From Gammaproteobacteria bacterium (GTDB lineage Bacteria; Pseudomonadota; Gammaproteobacteria; Enterobacterales; GCA-2746155): DNA of 43,412 nucleotides. The translations under genes were made by a program, and so were the position numbers. Position 1 is the stretch's first letter. Each line of letters opens with the position of its first letter. Positions 1 to 9,023 of this stretch are shown here, piece after piece. The DNA lies in contig NVWF01000001.1 of NCBI GenBank assembly GCA_002746155.1, positions 283,640-327,051 on the forward strand, written 5' to 3'. Under the pieces are notes generated by a model. That model was given only the letters and a program-made list of their open reading frames with translations. It did not search any database and was not told where the DNA came from.

Positions 1-1318
1 CACTTGAACCAGCAGCAAAATGAGGGAAGGCTACAGGAGAGATATCACCACCAATTAGTGACAATTGAAGTTTAGTATCCTTGCCATCTTTACCTTCTCT
101 GGCTTCGATATTCCATTTACCCTTTTGCCCCCAGCGATAGCCGATAGAACCTTGAGGTGAGACCATTGAATCGCTTAGTTCATCAATAGCAATGGTTTTC
201 CACTCAGGATTATTTTCCTGACCCAAGTCTCCGGCTAAATCTGAAGCTCTCAAAAAGCGTGTTGATTTGAATGAATCATCATCATACTTATCAAGTACAA
301 CAAGCATAGGAAAATCTGTGTATCGCCTAACATAATCAGTGAAGTATTCGCTTGGATTTTCTAGGTGAAATTCTCTTAATATGACGTGTCCAAAAGCCAT
401 GGCAAGAGCTGCATCCGTACCCTGTTTTGGATTTAACCATTCGTCGGTTAGTTTAGAAACTTCCGCATAATCAGGAGTAATTGATACGGTTTTTGCGCCT
501 TTATAACGAACCTCCGTCATAAAATGAGCATCAGGAGTACGGGTTTGGGGAACGTTTGAACCCCAGGCAATAATATAATTTGAATTAAACCAATCGGCTG
601 ATTCTGGTACATCAGTTTGTTCTCCCCAAGTCATGGGAGAAGCTGGAGGTAAATCACAGTACCAATCATAGAAACTTAAACAAACACCACCGATTAAGGA
701 TAAGTATCTAGAGCCGGCTGCGTAGGATGCCATTGACATGGCAGGAATGGGAGAGAAGCCAATAATTCTATCGGGGCCATATTGCTTAGCCGTATAGACG
801 TTTGCCGCAGCTATCATCTCATTTGTTTCATCCCAACTGGAACGAACAAATCCACCAAGACCTCGTTTAGACTTATAAGAATGAGTCTTTTCTTTGTCTT
901 CAACTATCGATGCCCAAGCTTCAACAGGCTCCATTGTCTTACGAGCTTCACGCCAGAGTTTCATCAAAGGCTTACGAATTTTAGGATACTTCAGTCTATT
1001 TGCGCTATACAAATACCAAGAATAACTTGCACCACGTGGACAACCACGAGGTTCATGATTAGGTAAATCTGGGCGAGTTCTTGGGTAATCAGTCTGTTGA
1101 GTTTCCCAAGTGACTAAACCATTTTTTACATAAATTTTCCATGAACAAGAACCCGTACAATTTACCCCGTGGGTAGAACGTACTACCTTGTCATGCTGCC
1201 AGCGTTGACGATAACTATCTTCCCATTCACGGCTCTCATTGGTGGTTTCACCATGACCGTCTGAGAATTCGCCAGTTTTCTTTTTAAAGAACTGTAAGCG
1301 ATCCAAAAATTGACTCAT
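1..1318 (-). CDS. narG: Respiratory nitrate reductase alpha subunit (NarG), N-terminal part; runs off the window start
   Basis: Reverse-strand translation from ATG at 1318: MSQFLDRLQFFKKKTGEFSDGHGETTNESREWEDSYRQRWQHDKVVRSTHGVNCTGSCSWKIYVKNGLVTWETQQTDYP... typical NarG N-terminus. Not in the ORF track, apparently because no stop lies in the window. Confidence 0.95.
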   Translation of the reverse strand, partial: MSQFLDRLQFFKKKTGEFSDGHGETTNESREWEDSYRQRWQHDKVVRSTHGVNCTGSCSWKIYVKNGLVTWETQQTDYPRTRPDLPNHEPRGCPRGASYSWYLYSANRLKYPKIRKPLMKLWREARKTMEPVEAWASIVEDKEKTHSYKSKRGLGGFVRSSWDETNEMIAAANVYTAKQYGPDRIIGFSPIPAMSMASYAAGSRYLSLIGGVCLSFYDWYCDLPPASPMTWGEQTDVPESADWFNSNYIIAWGSNVPQTRTPDAHFMTEVRYKGAKTVSITPDYAEVSKLTDEWLNPKQGTDAALAMAFGHVILREFHLENPSEYFTDYVRRYTDFPMLVVLDKYDDDSFKSTRFLRASDLAGDLGQENNPEWKTIAIDELSDSMVSPQGSIGYRWGQKGKWNIEAREGKDGKDTKLQLSLIGGDISPVAFPHFAAGSS

Positions 1319-1379
1319 TATTTTTCTCCAAAACCTTATTGTTCTGTTGTTAACTCAAAAAACTACAATCTATCTAAAT

Positions 1380-1413
1380 AAAGTAAAAGGTGCTCTCTGA
1401 CACCTTTTACTTT
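1380..1413 (-). terminator. Perfect 13-bp hairpin between narK and narG (terminator or attenuator)
   Basis: AAAGTAAAAGGTG (1380-1392) / CACCTTTTACTTT (1401-1413), 8-nt loop, in the 125-bp narK-narG gap. Confidence 0.6.
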
Positions 1414-1443
1414 TTACCCAATATCCTTGCTATACTTTATAGC

Positions 1444-3048
1444 TTAAGGATTCTGGAATTCAGCACCTTTTCTCAAGTAGAACCACCAGTTGATGATGAT
1501 GCAAACTCCGTAGAATATTGCAAAACCGTAAAGGGCATTTTCAGGAGTAGTTGCTTTAATTTGCTCACCAAATACTTTAGGAATATAGAAAGCACCGTAG
1601 GCTGCGATAGCAGAAGTCCAACCAAGTACTGGGCCCGCTTGTTCTTTATTAAATACTATGGCGATAGTACGGAAAGTAGAACCGTTACCAATACCCGTTG
1701 CTGCAAAGAGTAGTAAGAATAGTACGAAGAAAGGTACAAAAAACTCTTCAGGAGTTGCTGACGAATAGGCTGCCTTCATATAATAAGCAACACCTAATGC
1801 ACTGCCAACCATGACAAATGAGACAATTTGAGTCACTTTTGCGCCACCCATCTTATCCGAAATCCATCCACCTAGTGGACGTATCAAAGCTCCGATAAAA
1901 GGCCCCATCCAAGCGTACATTAATGCACTTGGACCGTTATTGTTGATAGTTTCATGGGTCATGATGCCGTCAACCATTATGTGCTGATATCCAAAGATAA
2001 CTTTAATCGCTAGGGCGAAGGCTGCTGAGTAGCCAATGAACGATCCGAAAGTCATGGTATAGATAATACTCATGGCCCAAGTATGTTTATTGTCAAAGAT
2101 TTTATATTGATGAGTTAAACTCTCTCCAATTCCACCTGGAAGAAATTTAAGTGCAAAGACAGTCAGGACAACAACAATAACTAGCACGATTTCTTTTGGA
2201 ACACCAAATCCTGAACCATTAGCGGCTTCTGGTAGCAATAACCAAAGACCAAATAGTGCAGTTGAGAAACCGATAGCTAACATCATAACAATTTTAGCTA
2301 TGGCACCAATTGGACTTCCAAGATCAGGCGATACGTGTGATGCTTTGAGGTTATTCATTCTAAACCAGCCAATGAAAGCTAGGGGTACTAGAAATAATGC
2401 CCAGACAAAACCAGCGTTTTGGATCCAAGTTTCAGTTCCTGCTGGAATCTTACCAATTAGTGTTCCACTTGTGCTTTGTAGAATCATTGACTCACCGCCA
2501 AAGATACCAAAAGTCATTACCAGTGGTACAAGAATTTGCATAGTAGTAACACCAAAGTTACCTAAACCCGCATTCAAGCCTAGAGCTAAACCCTGTTGCT
2601 TCTTAGGAAAGAAGAAACTGATGTTAGACATGGATGATGCAAAGTTACCGCCACCAAATCCAGATAAAAGCGCTAGTAACTGGAAAACCCATAAAGGTGT
2701 AGTTTGATCTTGTAGAGCGATACCCGCGCCAATGGCTGGAATCATCAATAAAGATGTCGTAAATACGATGGTATTTCGTCCACCACATAATCGAATAAAG
2801 AAACTACTCGGTATCCTTAAGGTGGCTCCTGTTAAACCTGCTATTGCCATTAAAGTAAATAGCTCTGATTTAGCAAAAGGAAAGCCAAGGTTTAGCATTT
2901 GAACAGTAATGATTCCCCAGTATAACCAAACGGCGAATCCTGTGAGTAGACTTGGAATCGAAATCCAAAGATTACGATAAGCAATCTTCTTTCCTTCCTC
3001 TTCCCAAAACTTGGGATCTTCAACATCCCATTTATTGATATCTGACAT
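1444..3048 (-). CDS. narK: NarK-family nitrate/nitrite MFS transporter
   Basis: 534-aa polytopic protein with NNP-family features (GLNAGLGNFGV; PLGGWISDKMGG), directly upstream of narG. Start chosen at MSDINKW with GGAG upstream; the ORF-track start at 3060 is an in-frame TTG. Confidence 0.9.
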   Translation of the reverse strand: MSDINKWDVEDPKFWEEEGKKIAYRNLWISIPSLLTGFAVWLYWGIITVQMLNLGFPFAKSELFTLMAIAGLTGATLRIPSSFFIRLCGGRNTIVFTTSLLMIPAIGAGIALQDQTTPLWVFQLLALLSGFGGGNFASSMSNISFFFPKKQQGLALGLNAGLGNFGVTTMQILVPLVMTFGIFGGESMILQSTSGTLIGKIPAGTETWIQNAGFVWALFLVPLAFIGWFRMNNLKASHVSPDLGSPIGAIAKIVMMLAIGFSTALFGLWLLLPEAANGSGFGVPKEIVLVIVVVLTVFALKFLPGGIGESLTHQYKIFDNKHTWAMSIIYTMTFGSFIGYSAAFALAIKVIFGYQHIMVDGIMTHETINNNGPSALMYAWMGPFIGALIRPLGGWISDKMGGAKVTQIVSFVMVGSALGVAYYMKAAYSSATPEEFFVPFFVLFLLLFAATGIGNGSTFRTIAIVFNKEQAGPVLGWTSAIAAYGAFYIPKVFGEQIKATTPENALYGFAIFYGVCIIINWWFYLRKGAEFQNP

Positions 3049-3114
3049 TATTGTCTCCAACTATTTTTGTGCTAGTAATCTCAACTAGCTTTAAACAATG
3101 ATTTGTTTGTATCG

Positions 3115-3178
3115 TCCTGCAATATTAATAAATAACCTTTAGATTTAACTTCAGTGACTATTTATTAATATTGCAGGA
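3115..3178. repeat. Perfect 20-bp inverted repeat in the narK leader/promoter region
   Basis: TCCTGCAATATTAATAAATA (3115-3134) and TATTTATTAATATTGCAGGA (3159-3178), 24-nt spacer. Confidence 0.9.
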
Positions 3179-3207
3179 GCAGACTATCAAGATAGAGTTT
3201 TGTCACC

Positions 3208-3221
3208 TTGATCTGGATCAA
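3208..3221 (-). promoter_or_regulatory. FNR/ANR-type binding site upstream of narK
   Basis: TTGATCTGGATCAA, exact TTGAT-N4-ATCAA. Confidence 0.8.
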
Positions 3222-3258
3222 GAGTTTTGCTGTTGAAAATACTTAAATACTTGACAAC

Positions 3259-3274
3259 TACTACTAAAGAGGTA
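3259..3274 (-). promoter_or_regulatory. NarL 7-2-7 heptamer pair upstream of narK
   Basis: TACTACT-AA-AGAGGTA, two inverted TACYNMT-like heptamers with 2-bp spacing; narXL encoded adjacently. Confidence 0.7.
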
Positions 3275-3416
3275 GTCTTTGACTTAGCATAAGCCATTGT
3301 TTTTATTTGATATTTTTAGATGTTTTGGATTATGATAAAAGATGGTGATAGAGGTGAGCTATTTGGTGGTAGTTGGGGGTTTTGAATCTTGTTTTGCTTT
3401 GGATGGGTTCAAGAGT

Positions 3417-3524
3417 CAAGGTGGTAGTTAATAATTCCACAGGACGCCCGTGAATACATCCCTGTAGGGCTTCGCTGCAGCATCCCTGCTGCAGAGACCT
3501 GTTGAATTATTAACTACCACCTTG
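3417..3524. repeat. Compound palindromic repeat (MITE/REP-like) between narK and narX
   Basis: 27-nt outer arms, 26/27 complementary: CAAGGTGGTAGTTAATAATTCCACAGG (3417-3443) versus CCTGTTGAATTATTAACTACCACCTTG (3498-3524). Internal hairpins CCCTGTAGGG and CTGCAGCA-TCCC-TGCTGCAG. Confidence 0.8.
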
Positions 3525-3587
3525 CCTTTTTCAGATTTTGGTAAATGCAAATAGATTCTTATTTAATATGGTGTTGAGAATGATTTC

Positions 3588-5306
3588 ATGAATGATAGTT
3601 TTGGTGCGGGGTCTAGTTCTTCGATTATTGCTCGGGCCGGGCAGATCATGGGGATTTTTATTACCATTGGTGTTATTGGTATGATTTCGTCCATGTTGGT
3701 TACTGAGAGCTTGAGTGGTGACGCTTCTCAGATCAATCGTGCTGGGGCTCTTCGTATGCAAGCTATTCGTATATCTCGGGCTCTGGTTATTGATGCTTCT
3801 GATAAGAGTACTATTAGCGATGAATTTAGTGCTTTTGAGCGGCATGTTTCTGAACTATTTCGGGGTGGGATGAGTAATGCCCTTGATGATGAGATGGTTG
3901 AAAAACAGTATCGGTTGATTTTAAATCAGTGGCAAGAATTAAAAGCTGCTGACTCTGATAAAAGTTTACTGACCTATGATGAGTTTGTATTAGAAATTGA
4001 TAAGTTAGTTACACTACTGCAATTAGAATCTGAGAAAAAATTGGCCTTACTTCGCCTTATTCAGGGAGCGAGTCTATTTACCTTGATGTTCATTGCTTTT
4101 GTAGTCTTGTATCGTTTAAATCAAACAGTGGTGATCCCTCTTAAGCAATTGGTGAAGGTAGCTGAACATGCTGCTAAGGGTGACTTTAGTATTAAGGCTA
4201 CCCATAAATCTGACGATGAATTAGGTCTTTTAGCTCAAACAATTAATCATATGTCAGATGAACTTGCCTTGACCTATCAGGATTTCGAGTCAATGGTTGA
4301 CACTAAAACCAAGGCTTTGTCTCGTAGTAATCGCGCACTTCAAGTTTTGTATCGAGCAGCTAGTTCCTTGGCAACTCAAGATCGTCAGCAGACGGATGAA
4401 CAAATTATTCAGGAACTTGAAAAATCCCTTGGAATAGGAAAGATCAGTATCGAGTATTTTTCGAGAGATACGACTAGTCCGACCATCGCCATAACTGAAC
4501 CTGATGTTGCTCAGCAGTTTGATTGTTTAAATATACTGGAATTTCCTCTAGAAAAACCCAATCAACAATATGGTTGCATAAAATGGCACTTGCCTAAACC
4601 AGAGCAACCCAGACAATGGCAAACTAAAATGTTGCAAGCCATGGCTGACATTCTTGCAACATCCGTTGAATTAAAACAACAGCGAAATACTCAAAACCGT
4701 TTAATTATCGTCGAAGAAAGGGCTGTCATTGCCAGAGAGCTTCATGATTCTTTAGCCCAGTCCTTGTCCTATTTAAAAGTTCAAATGAGTTTGTTGACAC
4801 GCAAAATGCAAAAAGATGTTAGTCGTGAAATGCTTGATGTAACCATGAGTGACATAAAACAAGGAATTAATGATGCCTACAGGCAACTGCGAGAATTACT
4901 GACAACCTTTAGATTAAAACTCGATGATCCGTCTTTAGCCAATGCTTTAAAAGGAACCGTGGTAGAATTTGCCCAAAAGTGTCAACATGATATTAATTTG
5001 AATTTTGAGCTACCTGAAAATACACTTACAGCAAATCAGGAAATACATGTGTTGCAAATTATTCGAGAAGCCCTATCAAATGTTCATCGACACGCTAAGG
5101 CAACTTCTGCAGGTGTCGAACTGAGATTAAACAATGGTAAACTGCAAATCGAAATTTGGGACAATGGTATAGGCCTTAAAGACACTAGCCAAGAACAAGG
5201 TCATTTTGGTTTGGGGATCATGCAGGAAAGAGCCAAGTCCTTAGACACGGAAATTAACATTACTCCGAGAATTCCCAAAGGCACCCGTGTCTTATTTGAA
5301 TTCTAA
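3588..5306 (+). CDS. narX: Nitrate/nitrite sensor histidine kinase NarX-like
   Basis: P-box-like DASQINRAGALRMQ after TM1, HAMP, HisKA_3 H-box ARELHDSLAQSLSYLK, HATPase motif; followed by narL. Confidence 0.9.
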   Translation: MNDSFGAGSSSSIIARAGQIMGIFITIGVIGMISSMLVTESLSGDASQINRAGALRMQAIRISRALVIDASDKSTISDEFSAFERHVSELFRGGMSNALDDEMVEKQYRLILNQWQELKAADSDKSLLTYDEFVLEIDKLVTLLQLESEKKLALLRLIQGASLFTLMFIAFVVLYRLNQTVVIPLKQLVKVAEHAAKGDFSIKATHKSDDELGLLAQTINHMSDELALTYQDFESMVDTKTKALSRSNRALQVLYRAASSLATQDRQQTDEQIIQELEKSLGIGKISIEYFSRDTTSPTIAITEPDVAQQFDCLNILEFPLEKPNQQYGCIKWHLPKPEQPRQWQTKMLQAMADILATSVELKQQRNTQNRLIIVEERAVIARELHDSLAQSLSYLKVQMSLLTRKMQKDVSREMLDVTMSDIKQGINDAYRQLRELLTTFRLKLDDPSLANALKGTVVEFAQKCQHDINLNFELPENTLTANQEIHVLQIIREALSNVHRHAKATSAGVELRLNNGKLQIEIWDNGIGLKDTSQEQGHFGLGIMQERAKSLDTEINITPRIPKGTRVLFEF

Positions 5307-5366
5307 TGATAACTCTAATTTTAGCTCTAATTTTAAGTAACACTCAAACTTGTAGAGAGAACAACA

Positions 5367-6005
5367 ATGAATAAAGCAACGCTCATTTTAGTTGATGATC
5401 ATCCCATGCTTCGAAAAGGCGTGGCTCAACTGATCTCTCTTGAAAATAATCTTACCGTTGTTGCAGAAGCCAGCTCTGGTGACGAAGGAATTAGCCTGAT
5501 CCTTAAACACAAACCTGACTTGGTGTTGCTTGATCTTAATATGAAAGGCTTAAGTGGTATCGATACGTTAATCGCCCTAAAGCGAGCTGAAGTGACGGCC
5601 AAAGTAATCATTTTCTCCGTATCAGATAGTCAGTCTGATGTCATCCAAGCACTTAAATTTGGTGCCGATGGCTACCTGTTGAAAGATTGTGAACCTGAAG
5701 AATTAATTGATAAAATCAATAGAGCTCTTTCAGGTGAACTTGTCTTAAGCGGTCCCCTTGCTCAGGTTGTTGCCCGTTCACTGCAAGCTGGAAAAGAAAA
5801 AAATCCTATTGATCGCTTAACCCAAAGAGAATATGAAATTCTACGCGCCATAGCCGGTAGCAACAGCAATAAAATGATTGCCCATAAATTAGGAATTACT
5901 GAAGGTACCGTTAAGGTTCATGTGAAAAATTTACTGAGAAAACTTCAGTTGAAATCTCGAGTTGAGGCCGCTGTCTGGGCTGTGGAGAATAATGTTCCCC
6001 ACTAA
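5367..6005 (+). CDS. narL: NarL-family response regulator
   Basis: Receiver domain (LVDDHPMLRKG; LLDLNMKG) plus LuxR-type HTH (LTQREYEILRAIAGSNSNKMIAHKLGITEGTVKVHVKNLLRKL). Confidence 0.92.
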   Translation: MNKATLILVDDHPMLRKGVAQLISLENNLTVVAEASSGDEGISLILKHKPDLVLLDLNMKGLSGIDTLIALKRAEVTAKVIIFSVSDSQSDVIQALKFGADGYLLKDCEPEELIDKINRALSGELVLSGPLAQVVARSLQAGKEKNPIDRLTQREYEILRAIAGSNSNKMIAHKLGITEGTVKVHVKNLLRKLQLKSRVEAAVWAVENNVPH

Positions 6006-6033
6006 CCTCCATAGGTATACTCATTCGATAAAG

Positions 6034-7302
6034 CTACTGCTCTAAGAAGTTATTGGCTATGGCATCCCGAAGCAGAGTCTTATGTTGTTCAGATTTAATC
6101 GAAAAATACATCACTGCCATACAAAAGGCCAAAACCCCATAAAGCAGCATGAAACAGGCCGTATGAATGCCCATAAAGTCCACTGCAATACCAAACATTA
6201 TAGGTAAGGTAACACCGCCTAAAGCACCGATTGTTGCAACCGTTCCTCCCACTGATCCCATATGTTCTGGATAATAATCTTGGATGATTTTATACACACT
6301 TGCCCGACCAAATCCTTGGGCTATGCCAATGATACAAATCAGTAGTGTAAACACCCAAACATTAATTTCAATAAACAGATTAACATCCTTATCAACGCCA
6401 TGAATAATCATGGTGGTGGGAGGATAACTGAGGAAAAACAAACACACTAGACAAACCCAAAATACACTCCAATTTACCGCTCTTCCACCATACCTATCGG
6501 AGAACCAGCCACCCAATGCCCTGACTATACTGGAGGAAGCCACAAAAATCAGGGTGAACAGCATGGCTTTTTCAAGAGACAGTTTATAAGCCGTCATATA
6601 GTATTGGGGTAACCAAAGAATAAGTGCTAAAAAACTACCAAATACAAAGTAATAATAAAGTCCAAATCGCCACACCATCATATCTTTTAAAGGTTTAATA
6701 TAAAAATCAAAATCTTTGGTGCGGCGTTTTTGCATATAGGGCGTTTCTTCGGGAGCAATGATAATAAACAGTACTACCATCACAAGCATACCTATTGAAT
6801 AAACTAATCCAATGGCATCCCAACCCCAGTAGTTAATTATTTGAGGTGTTAGAGCAAGGGTAATGGCCGCGCCCGCATTGCCTGCTCCGAAAATTCCCAT
6901 GGCAAAACCCTGCTGCTTACTTTCAAACCAAGCCGTCACATAGCGAATGCCAATGGTAAAAGAGACTCCTGATATTCCAATTAAAAAACCAATGAGAATA
7001 TAGCCCGTGTAAGTTTCTACCCAACGCAGGGCGAAAATAGCAGGAATGATAGTGAACATCTGGGCAATAAAGAGTTTTCTACTCGAATAGATCTCACATA
7101 AAATACCAATGGGAAAACGTAATAAAGCCCCCGTTAACATGGGAGAAGCCAGAAGAAATCCAAATTCCGTAGCTGATAGGTTCAAGGTTTTTTGAATACT
7201 AATACCCATGACCGCATAAAGCGTCCACACAGAAAAATTAGCGGCGAAGGCAAGGGTTGCTATGAACAATACCCGTCGAGCTTGTTTAGTTTGAAAATCC
7301 AT
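6034..7302 (-). CDS. NarK/NasA-family MFS nitrate transporter
   Basis: 422 aa, 12-TM MFS; FGAGNAGAAITLALTPQI and ALGGWFSDRYGGR motifs; nitrate gene context. Confidence 0.85.
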   Translation of the reverse strand: MDFQTKQARRVLFIATLAFAANFSVWTLYAVMGISIQKTLNLSATEFGFLLASPMLTGALLRFPIGILCEIYSSRKLFIAQMFTIIPAIFALRWVETYTGYILIGFLIGISGVSFTIGIRYVTAWFESKQQGFAMGIFGAGNAGAAITLALTPQIINYWGWDAIGLVYSIGMLVMVVLFIIIAPEETPYMQKRRTKDFDFYIKPLKDMMVWRFGLYYYFVFGSFLALILWLPQYYMTAYKLSLEKAMLFTLIFVASSSIVRALGGWFSDRYGGRAVNWSVFWVCLVCLFFLSYPPTTMIIHGVDKDVNLFIEINVWVFTLLICIIGIAQGFGRASVYKIIQDYYPEHMGSVGGTVATIGALGGVTLPIMFGIAVDFMGIHTACFMLLYGVLAFCMAVMYFSIKSEQHKTLLRDAIANNFLEQ

Positions 7303-7348
7303 AGGGCCTCAATTTTAAAGGATGAATATCAATAATAAGCTGAAAATC

Positions 7349-7364
7349 TATCTCTTTGGTAGTA
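7349..7364. promoter_or_regulatory. Putative NarL 7-2-7 site in divergent transporter promoter
   Basis: TATCTCT-TT-GGTAGTA (reverse: TACTACC-AA-AGAGATA). Confidence 0.55.
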
Positions 7365-7369
7365 GATAC

Positions 7370-7385
7370 TATCACTTAAGAGGTA
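7370..7385. promoter_or_regulatory. Second putative NarL 7-2-7 site (imperfect)
   Basis: TATCACT-TA-AGAGGTA, 21 bp start-to-start from the preceding site. Confidence 0.45.
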
Positions 7386-7393
7386 GACAAAAC

Positions 7394-7407
7394 TTAATCA
7401 AAATCAA
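7394..7407. promoter_or_regulatory. Putative FNR site (1 mismatch)
   Basis: TTAAT-CAAA-ATCAA. Confidence 0.45.
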
Positions 7408-7433
7408 TATATTTTTAATTTAATGGTATGGAG

Positions 7434-7447
7434 TTGATTTAGATCAG
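7434..7447. promoter_or_regulatory. Putative FNR site (1 mismatch)
   Basis: TTGAT-TTAG-ATCAG, 75 bp upstream of the transporter ATG at 7522. Confidence 0.5.
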
Positions 7448-7521
7448 TTTTTTATATGTCGTGATAGCTAACAATAGCATCAACAAAGTTTTTCTTATTT
7501 AAAACTCTACCCTTAAGGGGA

Positions 7522-9003
7522 ATGATGATGGCTACAGATAATAGTTTCAACCTACTTAATTTTTCAGATCCAAAAATAAAAACACTCCATATTACTTGGT
7601 TTGCCTTTTTCCTAACCTTCGTTGTTTGGTTTTCCCATGCTCCTTTGTTGGTTTTTATTAAGGAAGCTTTTGATCTATCAACGGCCCAGGTAAAAGCTCT
7701 GTTAATTCTAAATGTTGCCCTGACTATACCAGCACGAATTGTCATAGGTATTCTGGTGGATAAATTTGGCCCCCGAGTTATTTATAGTGGACTGTTGGTA
7801 ACTTCGAGTTTCCTTTGTGTTGGGTTTGCCATGGCAGATAGCTATGAACAACTTGCCCTATTCCGTTTCCTACTGGGATTCGTTGGTGCAGGCTTCGTTA
7901 TCGGTATTAGAATGGTTGGTGAGTGGTTCCCAGCTAAGCATGTGGGTGTAGCTGAAGGCATCTACGGTGGCTGGGGTAACTTTGGTTCAGCAGCAGCTGC
8001 CATGACTCTACCTACTCTCGCCTTAATGTTTGGTGGTGATGATGGTTGGAGATACGCCTTAGGATCAACTGGGGTTATAGCAGGTTTATACGGTATTTTC
8101 TTCTACTTTAACGCCAGAAATACTCCTAAGGGTTCTACTTACTTTAAACCTAAGAAGTCAGGTGGGCTGGAAGTTAGTTCTAAGGCCGATTTCTATTTCT
8201 ACCTGTTCATGAATATCCCCATGTATATCGCTTTAGCGGTTCTGGCATGGAAATTATCTCCTTCAGGTGTAGCACTACTAACTGTTCAGACTATGTATAT
8301 CATGTGGGCTCTTTTAGTAGCCTTATTTATCTTCCAAGTAAATGCTATCTGGCAGGTGAACAAAGAACATTTAGCAAAGGGTGTTCCGGACCTTGAAAAG
8401 TATAAATTCAAGCAAGTAGCAATTCTTGATATAGCCTACTTCGTTACTTTCGGTTCTGAATTAGCTGTAGTTTCAATGTTACCCCTCTACTTCCTTGATA
8501 CTTTTGAAGGATTAACAGCTGTTCAAGCAGGTTTACTTGCCTCTGGATTTGCCTTTATGAATTTAGTATCTCGTCCTACAGGCGGTTGGTTAAGTGACAA
8601 GATTGGTCGTCGTAAAAGTCTAATGTTTTTAATCGGTGGTCTAGCCATAGGTTATTTCGTACTTGGTAATATCAATAGTACTTGGTGGATACCTCTAGCA
8701 GTTATCGCTACCATGTGTTGCTCTTTCTTCGTTCAAGCAGGTGAAGGTGCAGTATTTGCTATCGTGCCATTGATTAAACGTAGAATGACAGGTCAAATTG
8801 CAGGTATGGCTGGTGCTTATGGTAATGTTGGAGCGGTAACTTACTTGACTGTTTTATCCTTCGTTGATTACAGTACATTCTTTTATGTAATCTCAGCCTC
8901 AGCAGCAATCATCTTTTTCTTCTGCTGGTTTATTGAAGAGCCTAAGGGCCATATAGCTGAAGTTATGCCCGACGGTAGTGTACATTTAATTGATGTTGAA
9001 TAA
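7522..9003 (+). CDS. NarK/NasA-family MFS nitrate transporter
   Basis: 493 aa, nitrate signature-like [19 protein letters not shown] loop [13 protein letters not shown]. Confidence 0.88.
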   Translation: MMMATDNSFNLLNFSDPKIKTLHITWFAFFLTFVVWFSHAPLLVFIKEAFDLSTAQVKALLILNVALTIPARIVIGILVDKFGPRVIYSGLLVTSSFLCVGFAMADSYEQLALFRFLLGFVGAGFVIGIRMVGEWFPAKHVGVAEGIYGGWGNFGSAAAAMTLPTLALMFGGDDGWRYALGSTGVIAGLYGIFFYFNARNTPKGSTYFKPKKSGGLEVSSKADFYFYLFMNIPMYIALAVLAWKLSPSGVALLTVQTMYIMWALLVALFIFQVNAIWQVNKEHLAKGVPDLEKYKFKQVAILDIAYFVTFGSELAVVSMLPLYFLDTFEGLTAVQAGLLASGFAFMNLVSRPTGGWLSDKIGRRKSLMFLIGGLAIGYFVLGNINSTWWIPLAVIATMCCSFFVQAGEGAVFAIVPLIKRRMTGQIAGMAGAYGNVGAVTYLTVLSFVDYSTFFYVISASAAIIFFFCWFIEEPKGHIAEVMPDGSVHLIDVE

Positions 9004-9023
9004 CGTAAAGGTTAAGTTAAGTA

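Noticed and set aside
782-1066. 94-aa plus-strand ORF
   Set aside because: Antisense to clear narG coding sequence; no recognisable domain.
1390-1713. 107-aa plus-strand ORF
   Set aside because: Antisense to narK 3' end; composition typical of a shadow ORF.
2300-2707. 135-aa plus-strand ORF
   Set aside because: Antisense to narK; long shadow frame without domain signal.
3531-3845. 104-aa minus-strand ORF
   Set aside because: Antisense to narX 5' end; Asn/Thr-rich shadow translation.
5310-5340. Short direct repeat CTCTAATTTTA x2 between narX and narL
   Set aside because: Only 11 bp and AT-rich; likely chance.
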